A DNA stretch of 64,000 nucleotides from Oryctolagus cuniculus. Its lineage: Eukaryota > Chordata > Mammalia > Lagomorpha > Leporidae. The notes under the pieces were generated by a model, which searched no databases, was not told the DNA's origin, and saw only the letters and a list, made by a program, of their open reading frames with translations. Made by a program: the position numbers and the translations under genes. This document shows, in pieces, positions 56,227 through 64,000 of this stretch. Position 1 is the stretch's first letter. Each line of letters begins with the position of its first letter. The stretch lies in NCBI RefSeq assembly GCF_964237555.1, contig NC_091442.1:56580011-56644010 (forward strand), in the 5' to 3' direction.

Positions 56227-56551
56227 TTTGTCATGTTATGGATAGAATTGTGTCTCCCCTGGTGTCCCCTCCCATCCACATGTTGAAGTCCTAACCTCTG
56301 TACCTCGGAAATGTTTGCAGAAGTAATTAGTTATGGTGATGACATCATACTCAAGTAGGGTGGGCTTCTAATTCAGTATGTCTAGTATCCTTAAAATGGG
56401 GGAAATTTGTACACACACACATGTAGACAATGCCATGTAGAGATGAATGCATACACGTAGCCCAGGAAAGCTGAGAATTGCCCACCAACCACTAAAAGCT
56501 TGGGGAGAGTGTGGAAGAGATTCTTTTTCACAGTCCTTAGAAGGAAACAAC
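56227..56551 (+). repeat. MaLR (MLT1-like) LTR fragment, forward
   Basis: 'tgttatggatagaattgtgt', 'acatgttgaagtcctaacc' and 'gcagaagtaattagttatgg' follow the LTR order. A form 3 SINE ends it. Confidence 0.6.
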
Positions 56552-56922
56552 TGGCCGGGACCGCGGCTCACTTGGCTAATCCTCTGCCTGCGGCGCTGGC
56601 ACACTGGGTTCTAGTCCCGGTCGGGGCGCCAGATTCTGTCCTGGTTGCCCCTCTTCCAGGCCAGCTCTCTGCTGTGGCCAGGGAGTGCAGTGGAGGACGG
56701 CCCAAGTCCTTGGGCCCTGTACCCCATGGGAGACCAGGAGAAGCGCCTGGTCCTGGCTTCGGATCAGCATGATGTGCTGGCCGCAGTACACCGGCTGCAG
56801 CGTGCTGAGTGCAGCAGCCATTGAGGGGTGAACCAATGGAAAAGGAAGACCTTTCTCTCTGTCTCTCTCTCTTTCACTGTCCACTCTGCCTGTCAAAAAT
56901 TAAAAAAAAAAAAAAAAGAAGA
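56552..56922 (+). mobile_element. C-SINE, form 3
   Basis: TSD agaaggaaacaac on both sides. The tail is A-rich and becomes (GAA)n. Confidence 0.92.
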
Positions 56923-57004
56923 AGAAGGAAACAACCCTATTTCTACCTTGACGAAACAGTACTTTCTATTGTTACAGCCCTCAGTTTGAAGGGCAAACAA
57001 TATA

Positions 57005-57165
57005 CCATCTGTGCCACCTTGGACACAGTGTTTAATCTTGCTGATCCCTGGTGTCCTACCGCAGAAAGTGGACGTGATTCTGTCTCCCTGACAGAGTAGT
57101 CACGATGAACAAAATGGCGTTTGTTAAGCGTGGCACGAGCAGGTGCCATGTAAACATTACTTTGC
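57005..57165 (+). mobile_element. MIR fragment
   Basis: 'gccaccttggacacagtgtt' ... 'ttgttaagcgtggcacgagc' follow a diverged MIR order. Confidence 0.45.
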
Positions 57166-59249
57166 ACTGGTGAGACACTGATGTTACCCAAGGAAAGTGA
57201 GAGCTCTCTGGAGGGTTTGGAAAAGCTTGACTGCAACTGTTGGGGTCATGTGTAACTCAGCCTGCAAGTCCCAGGCTGGGTCGGGTGGCTTTGGAACTCT
57301 TTCTTCCTGTTGGATTCCTGAGAGGAGCCCTGGCATGGCCTGCTCTCTGGAACTGCAGCTTCTCTGGGATAGAACATTAGGACAGGGACCAAGAGCACCC
57401 TCAGAGCAGGAAGATGGAGGCCAACTAAAGTTACAAACTGTAGCAAGGCTAGGGCAGGGTGGGAAGGAGCCAGACAACGCTGGAAAGAACGTGCCAGACG
57501 CCTTGGGCAGCCCCACTCCCTGCCAGCCCCACTCCCTTAGGTAACCGAGTAGGGTCCAGGGTTGTCCTTTCCTCCACTCCGAAGGGAAACCCAGCAGAGG
57601 CCTCACCAGTCTCTGGAACGCTCAGTCCTTTCGGGCAGGGAGTCCCTTGCCAAAGCAAACAATCCCAGCTCTACGATTGTGCTCTGGCTGGGGTAGGGGA
57701 GAACAAAGATCCCTTTCTTTGCTTCCCTAAATCTATGTCTGCAGCCAAAGGCGCTGTTTACACAATCTTCCCTGGTGAAGAATTTGTTCCTTTTCTCTCT
57801 AGGTTGCAGCTGGAAAAGATTGATTCTCTCCCTGCCTATTGCTTTTTTCCCTCGTCCCTAGGCAGGAAAGAGGTCCAATATCCAAACCACCTACCCTCAA
57901 GAGAAGCACACTTAGGAATAACTAGGGCCTTTTGTGATGGGACTGAAAACCACAGTTTTGGTGGCAGAAAGTCTACCCCAGGAAGGGAGGGCGGCAGGGG
58001 AGACCGGGAGCCTGGCTCTCTCCAGCCCAGCTCCCATCTGTTCCACCCCTCTCTCAGCCCTTAGGCGTTTGCAGGCCCATTTCCACAAGGGACGCAGATC
58101 CTCAAAATCTAGGGCAGAATGGGGTCGTGCCTTTGAAAGGACGATAAGGTGGTTGAAAATGGTTTTTAGGAGATGATTTTCTTGAGTTTATCATTAATTC
58201 CAGCAATGCACGACTCTTCCCCCAAGCCCCCAGAACAAAAGCAGGAGGCAGAAGAGGAAACCCCGAAGTGGTGCAGTCTAATTTTAGCACTGGCAGAGAA
58301 TCCCAGTGTTAAGTTACGCCTGGTAAACTGGTAACTAGGAAACAGCAGAGACAGAAAACTTACACAATCTAAGTCTCCAACAAGAAGCTTCGAAACCCAA
58401 TTTCATTAATTTCTATGGCATCTCAGGGAGGAAGACGAGCTTTGCCGTGTCACACAAGGGAGGAACCTGGAGCACAGGAAGAGTTATCCAAAGCCATCGA
58501 GTGTGCGTTAGTCGATCCTAGGACTCTAGGACTTGCAATCTGGTGGGCTGCGCAGGGCCAAGCTGCTGTTGGAAAATTGTATGGGTCTTTTAGAATGCAC
58601 AGATTTTCCCTGAGCTAAACGTTCTCCCCTCTCTGCAGTCCCCAGGGACTACTCTCCTGTTGCTAAGGGAGCTATGGGCTGGCTGTTTGCTGCCCTTTGC
58701 AGCTCTGTTTTGGAAACCTGAAGTCCCTGCTCCTACTGCTGGGCGATGTGGATGGCAAAGCAATGGAGGGCGGAGGGGCCGTGAGTCTGTTTAGGTTTGA
58801 ACAACCCCCCCCCACCCCAGGCAAGATATGCAGTTTGTTTCTGTAAAAGCGGCTACACAGTTCCTGGAAGGCTGTAATCCACCATGGTTAAAAATATCCA
58901 TCTTGGGTACAAAGCTGAGCCAACAAAGCTGAGCCTACGCAGGGACCAAGAAAACAGCAGTGGGGTAAAATGAACCCAGGAGTAGGCAAAATGCTACCTA
59001 TTTGCAAGATGGCAGCAGCGATAGCAATTATAAGAAAAACAAACCCATTGCCTTCACTGAGAAATCTCAAAAATGGTCCGCTCTGGTCTCGTCTTCTCCT
59101 CCAGTGACATCCTGGCCCCTGGACGCAGTGCGGGGTAACGCAAGGCGCTTTGGTCATGGGTTACTATTCTACCCCTTCCTATCTAGATAACCTGGAGAAC
59201 TAGCGAACCGAGACTTCGTTCTCTCATCTGTTAAAACAAGGGGAAAATG
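57166..59249. other. SINE-free unique region
   Basis: 2.1 kb without SINEs and moderately GC-rich. A 201-codon plus frame at 57,459-58,064 has no recognisable domain. A C8 run lies at 58,807-58,814. It may be regulatory or part of a non-coding transcript. Not determinable here. Confidence 0.35.
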
Positions 59250-59552
59250 GCAGGCATGGTGCTATAGTGGGTTAAACCATCGCTTTGGATGCCTGCATCC
59301 CATACTGGAGTCCTTGGGATTGAGTCCTGCCTCTGCTTCTATCCAGCTTCCTGCTAACGTGCCTAGGAGGCAGCGGTGGATGATGGACAAAGTGCTGTCA
59401 TGGGTTTCTGTCACCCATGTGGGAGACCCAGATGGAGTTCCCTGCTCCTGTCATATGTCTGGCCCAGCCTTGGCTGTTGTAGGCATCTGAACTTGCAAGA
59501 TGTCTCTCTCTCCCTCTATCACTCTGCCTTTCAAATATATAAACTTAAGAAA
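59250..59552 (+). mobile_element. C-SINE, old
   Basis: Head caggcatggtgctatagtgg and tail AAATATATAAACTTAAG. Confidence 0.75.
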
Positions 59553-59729
59553 TAGCTGTGGTAAAATGGCATAGCATACACGCTTGGTTTCAATGTCTTT
59601 CCTCTGCTAGCTTTCCTGAGCTAGATCAGACCCAGTGACGTTAGGAGGCAGAGGGTCAGGTAGGTCAACTTCTGGAGTTTCTGTTCAAGACCCAGATGAG
59701 ACTTGACTCCTACTGCAGATTAGAATGTT

Positions 59730-60160
59730 GCCTTTGTATTAGCTTTCTAATTTGTCAAAAAAGATTTTATTTATTTTATTTGATAGGTAGAGTTAGAGAG
59801 ATACAAGGAGAGAGATATTCCTTCTTACTGGTTTACTCTTTGGATGACTACAAAGACCAGGGCTGGGCCAACTGAAGTCAGGAGCCTAGAACTCCATCTG
59901 GGTCTCCCACGTGGGTGGCAGCAGTCCAAGCACTTGGGCCATCCTCCACTGCTTTCCCAGGCACATTAGCAGGGAGCTGGATGGGAAGTGGAGCAGGCGA
60001 GATCTGAACTGGTGCTCAAATGGAAAATGCCAGCACTGCACGCTGCTGCTTAACCTTGGTGTGCAACAGTGCCAGCCCCAGCTTTCTATTTCTGTATAAC
60101 AAATTACCACACTTAGCAGATTAAAAGAACAGCCATTTGTCATCTGATTATTCCTCAACT
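59730..60160 (-). repeat. MaLR (MLT1-like) LTR end, reversed, split
   Basis: The pieces are 'tttgtattagctttcta' and, after a SINE, 'tttctgtataacaaattacc' with 'cacttagcagattaaaagaa'. Confidence 0.55.
59750..60080 (-). mobile_element. C-SINE, form 1
   Basis: TSD agctttcta at 59,741-59,749 and 60,081-60,089. Confidence 0.9.
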
Positions 60161-60168
60161 ATGTCCGT

Positions 60169-60186
60169 GTGTGTGTGTGTGTGTGT
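60169..60186. repeat. (GT)n microsatellite
   Basis: Short GT run before the next SINE. Confidence 0.85.
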
Positions 60187-60194
60187 TTTCTCAC

Positions 60195-60519
60195 TTTTTT
60201 TTTTTTTTTTAATAGGCAGAGTTAGACAGTGAGAGAGAGAGACAAAGATCTTCCTTTTTCCATTGGTTTACCCCCCAAGTGGCCGCCATGGCTGGCGGGT
60301 TGCGCCGATCTGAAGCCAGGAGCCAGGTGCTTCCTCCTGGTCTCCCATGCGGATGCAGGGCCCAAGGACTTGGGCCATCCTCCACTGCCTTCCGGGCCAC
60401 AGCAGAGAGCTGGACTGGAAGAGGGGCAACTGGGACAGAACCAGCGCCCCAACCGGGACTAGAACCCGGGGTGCCAGTGCCGCAGGCAGAGGATTAGCCT
60501 AGTGAGCCGCTGCGCCGGC
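60195..60519 (-). mobile_element. C-SINE, form 2/3 intermediate
   Basis: Target repeat tctcactttt/tctcacctttt. It ends gtgagccgctgcgccggc. Confidence 0.87.
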
Positions 60520-61039
60520 TTCTCACCTTTTAAGTAAACTTTACCACTTTGTGCACTATATGTGTCTGTGCTTAAGTAGACGGTGGGGACCTGGAATAAT
60601 TCATCTCTACCTCCCCCACTGCACTTGGAGATTGTGGCAGTGAAGTCTGCTGATTTGGGGTCGCTGACAGCTTTCGGAGGCTCCTTCCTGGTCCCAGCGC
60701 AGGGCCCACTCATCTTCAGCAGCGGCGCATTCATTCCCTTCTTCTGTGTTCTCCTCTGCCACCAGCCTGAGAAAGCCTGCACTTTTACAGGTGCATGTGA
60801 TTAGATCAGACCCACTCCATCTTAAAATCCACAGTGCCATCTCCCCTAACCAGGGCAGTGACAGCAAAGTCACAGGCTCTGAAGATCAGATCCTGGCATC
60901 TTTAACAAGTCACTTAAAAAAAATTCTGCCTCCCACAGTACTCACTGAAAATATTAAGAAATGATGAGTGAGAGGGGGAACTGGGAATAGATCATCATCT
61001 CTAACCCAAACCTCTTGCCTGGTATTCTATCCATACCAT
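60520..61039. other. Mostly unique region with possible MIR and MaLR traces
   Basis: 'tgattagatcagacccactc' near 60,797 resembles a reversed MaLR end, and 'aacaagtcacttaaaa' near 60,904 a MIR. No exon could be supported. Confidence 0.3.
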
Positions 61040-61131
61040 CTCCTGCCATTTCTTTTATTTATTTTTTCTCCTGCCATTTCTTTTATTCATTCATTCATTC
61101 ATTCATTCATTCTTCTCCTGCCATTTCTGAA
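61038..61131. repeat. Short tandem copies around a (CATT)n run
   Basis: tctcctgccatttct occurs three times (near 61,039, 61,067 and 61,115). A (CATT)n run lies at 61,086-61,111. Confidence 0.85.
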
Positions 61132-61370
61132 GTGGCTACTTTGGTCACAGTGTACTCATGTTCATAGTGCTTTGAGGTAGATGCTCAAAAGTAATTTCAA
61201 GAAATGACTGGAGACTAAAACATCTTTCCATGTTTTAGTTTGTTCTCATCAAATGGTGAGAACAGCAGGCTGCCCAGAGGTGTGTCCTAAGCACACACGT
61301 TGGAAAATGCATGCCATGTTGAGATGGGCTCAATAAACACAAAGTTTCACCACTCAAAACTTGGAGGACT

Positions 61371-61688
61371 TGGGGCCAGCGCTGTGGCGTAGCAGGCTAA
61401 GCCTCCACCTGCAGCGCCAACATCCCATATGGGTACTGGTTTGAGTCTTAGCTGCTCCATTTCCGATCCAGCTCCCTGCTAATGACCTGGGAAAGCAGTG
61501 GAAAATGGCCCAACTCCATGCACCTGCATGGAGGCCCTGGAAGAAGCTCCTGGTTCGGATCAGCCCAGCTCTGGCCATTGTGGCCATTTAGGGAATGAAC
61601 CAGCGGATGGAAGACTTCTCTCTCTGCCTCTCAAATAAATTTTTTTTAAAAGATTTATTTGAAAGTCAGAGTTATAGAGAGAAAGGAG

Positions 61689-61728
<40 letters not shown>

Positions 61729-62008
61729 CTTCCATCTACAGGTTCACTCCCCAATTGGCTGCAACGACTGGAGCTGCACCGATCCAAAGCCAGGAGCCAG
61801 GAGTTTCCTCTGGGTCTCCCACACAGGTGCAGGGGCCCAAGGATTTGGGCCATCTTCTACTGCCTTCTCAGGCCACAGCAGAGAGCTGGATCGGAAGTGG
61901 AGCAGCCAGGACTCAAACCAGTGCCCATATGGAATGCCAGAACTGCAGGCAGTGGCTTTACCCACAACGCCACAGTGCCAGCCCCTCCAATAAATCTTAA
62001 AAGAAACA
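61371..62008 (+). mobile_element. C-SINE, form 1, split in its tail
   Basis: TSD cttggaggact at 61,360-61,370 and again from 62,009. The nested reversed SINE lies between. Confidence 0.88.
61641..61984 (-). mobile_element. C-SINE, form 1, nested
   Basis: Inserted at the AAATAAAT tail. It carries an expanded (GA)n at 61,693-61,725. Confidence 0.88.
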
Positions 62009-62566
62009 TCTTGGAGGACTGGGGTAACATTTGCTCACCTGTGTGATGCTACCATTTCCCTTTTCCTGTTTCAGAATTCAACTGGAGTCCTCCATCTCAT
62101 CTCGCTTCTCTTGAATGAAGGTAAACCTGCCCTAGACTGGTTCCTGGATACCAACTCAGCCAGATCACCAGTAATGCTCCCAAGCAGCTTTCTCATCCTG
62201 ATGACCTTGAACTACTAGATCCATCCTGAGAGGGAGGCTGGAGCTGGGCTCCTCATTACTGCTGTTTAGCATTTAGAGGACTTTCAAAGGGCACTGTTTA
62301 CTTCTAATTAGGAATGGTGCAAGCCTGTTGACACTGCTCCCTTGGTGCCCAAGAAACACAATCAGCTGTTGAAGAAACTGAGAAAGAAGCAGAGACAAAC
62401 AAGTCTTGCTGCCTCCAGCATGGCTGGGTTCTACTCTCCAGATGCCTTCTAGCCAGACTTCAGCACGGGCGGAAACCAGGGTCCCAGAAAGTTCCTGCTC
62501 AGTGATCCGCCCCACGTTACAGGAGCTAGAGATTGGGAAGGGTCTCCTGACCTCACAGCAGGTGCT
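62009..62566. other. Unique spacer
   Basis: No repeat or gene was recognised. Confidence 0.35.
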
Positions 62567-62876
62567 TTTTTTTTTTTGACAGGCAGAGTGGACAGTGAGA
62601 GAGAGAGACAGAGAGAAAGGTCTTCCTTTTGCCGTTGGTTCACCCTCCAATGGCCGCCGCAGCCGGCGCACCGCGCTGATCTGAAGCCAGGAGCCAGGTG
62701 CTTTTCCTGGTCTCCCATGGGGTGCAGGGCCCAAGCACTTGGGCCATCCTCCACTGCACTCCCGGGCCACAGCAGAGAGCTGGCCTGGAAGAGGGGCAAC
62801 GGGGACAGAATCCGGCGCCCCGACCAGGACTAGAACCCGGTGTGCCGGCGCCGCTAGGTGGAGGATTAGCGCTGGC
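62567..62876 (-). mobile_element. C-SINE, form 3
   Basis: TSD cagcaggtgct at 62,556-62,566 and 62,877-62,887. The head lacks several bases (gattagcgctggc). Confidence 0.92.
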
Positions 62877-62887
62877 CAGCAGGTGCT

Positions 62888-64000
62888 ATTCTACAACTCC
62901 AAGGACGGGCTTTCATCACCATGCTATCCAAGGTGAAGAGATCTCCAGAAGATCTGTTCTTAGACCCTGTTTCTCTACTAAAACATAGCACTCCCCTAGC
63001 CCAGGGTGTTGGCAATTTGGATTGCCCGTAACTCTCTCCCCGGGGCCTGAAGCTGAGAGGATTCAAGGCACCTGGACTCCTAAGGAAATTTGCTGGCAAG
63101 CTTCTTGAAGAACCAGTCATCACTGACTTCAGAGAACAGAGATGTGCAGGCCACCAAGCTTGGCTGTCTCTGAGCACCTGCCTTGTTGAGAGGTTAGCCC
63201 AACTCAGTTCCCAAGAAGGTACCAGGGTGACTCGGGACGGGGAGGGCCAGGGCAGCAGAGCCTCCTACCAGTAGCTCTAATTTAAGGGAGGGCTCTTCCT
63301 CATTCCCTAAGAGGTAGATTCCAGAGAATCTATATCTGGAGAAGACAAAGCCAGGACCTGTTCCTGTGAGGCCCATAGCCCAGAGGAGTTGAGGATGGTG
63401 TGACAACTGGATACATCCCTCTCACCCTCCAGGACAACTGCAGAAGGGCCTGGGGGTTGTGGCGAATGATACAGAGCAACATGCTTCCAGAGCCCGTTTC
63501 CCGGGGGTCAAGTCCCCGTCGTGAGCTTTAATTTCAGTTACTTACTAAACACCTCTACGGTCATCTCCATCATCACTTCGGAAAGAACATGAATTGACAC
63601 ATCCAGTCACTTCAGCAAGAGATGACCTGGGCTCGCTTATCCCTGCCTGTGAACGCCTGGGAGATCCTTTGACCTCCCAAGGTCGATTTCCTCACTTGTG
63701 AAGGGAGGGGGGTTGGAACAGACGATTAAAGTTGACTAAGTACTTGCTCTATTTTTTAGGGCTACAGAGATGTACAGACCAGTACCAGATGAAACCCGTT
63801 GCTTACCAGCAAGCTTCCCTGGGTGCCCGATGTATGAAGAGTCCACAATCATCATCTGCACACCTGTTGCACAGAAAGGTGCTATCCCACAATAGCTGTT
63901 GTTGCTGAAAATCTGCTTTTCTACAGTCCCAGGTACTCCCAGACCTTACTGGCTGCAGCCAACATTGTAACTGCAGCCTGCAGGTGCCTTAGCATTCATT
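62888..64000. other. SINE-free unique region with a possible MIR
   Basis: At 63,620-63,745 'gatcctttgacctcccaagg' and 'tcctcacttgtgaagggagg' resemble a MIR. The rest is unrecognised unique sequence. Confidence 0.35.

Noticed and set aside
57459..58064. 201-codon plus frame
   Set aside because: No domain, biased composition, no start context or splice evidence.
60459..60782. Minus frame with a protein-like middle part
   Set aside because: It begins in a C-SINE and crosses sequence with MaLR and MIR traces. No splice sites were seen.

Overview
The window is mammalian nuclear DNA, almost certainly from a leporid (rabbit or hare). The main evidence is some 85 copies of the lagomorph C-repeat, a tRNA-derived SINE, on both strands. 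There is no prokaryotic-style gene organisation. Nearly all open frames in the window are shadows of C-SINEs or chance frames in GC-rich DNA. I use four descriptive C-SINE classes. Form 1 has the head ggcgcagcgggttaaagc and the tail AATAAATAAATCTT. Form 2 has the head ggctcacttggttaatcc. Form 3 is apparently youngest, with the head ctcactaggctaatcc and a bare poly(A) tail. 'Old' copies are diverged, with a head like gtttggcacagtgattaag. SINE boundaries are mostly good to a few bases where a target-site duplication (TSD) is given, and to about 10 bases elsewhere.

Layout. 1-3.8 kb: SINE-free, AT-rich, unique DNA. 3.8-16.6 kb: dense SINEs with an old L1 tail at 8.5-9.4 kb. 16.6-20.2 kb: SINE-poor unique DNA. 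20.2-28.6 kb: SINEs plus a 2.38-kb minus-strand LTR retrotransposon (23,330-25,710). That element has two 461-bp LTRs that are identical by eye, a tRNA-His primer site, a polypurine tract and a 5-bp TSD, but no recognisable gag, pol or env. It sits inside the tail of a C-SINE. 28.6-33.0 kb: a SINE desert around a CpG-island promoter (about 30.25-31.74 kb) with a TCTCGCGAGA element, paired CCAAT boxes and a GC box, probably divergent. 33.0-40 kb: an antisense old L1 broken by SINEs and by a full-length intronless HNRNPA1 retrocopy with an intact 320-codon frame (37,399-38,781). 40-49 kb: SINEs, a candidate coding exon at 41,433-41,576 (+), a solo LTR related to the retrotransposon with a triplicated first 68 bp, and old LTR, MITE and MIR remnants. 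49-64 kb: SINEs, a Tigger-like DNA transposon, a sense L1 tail, MaLR-type LTR fragments and SINE-free unique DNA at 57-59.2 kb and 62.9-64 kb.

Genes. No host gene can be named with confidence. The most economical reading is intronic or intergenic DNA around a divergent CpG-island promoter. One transcript would run left (minus strand; candidate non-coding exon 1 ending at 31,409 and candidate exon 2 at 29,889-29,976). The other would run right (plus strand; possible donor near 31,914 and the candidate 144-nt exon at 41,433). These are inferences from splice-site patterns. The best candidate for an undescribed system is the non-autonomous, tandem-repeat-built LTR retrotransposon family with its very young full copy and its rearranged solo LTR.
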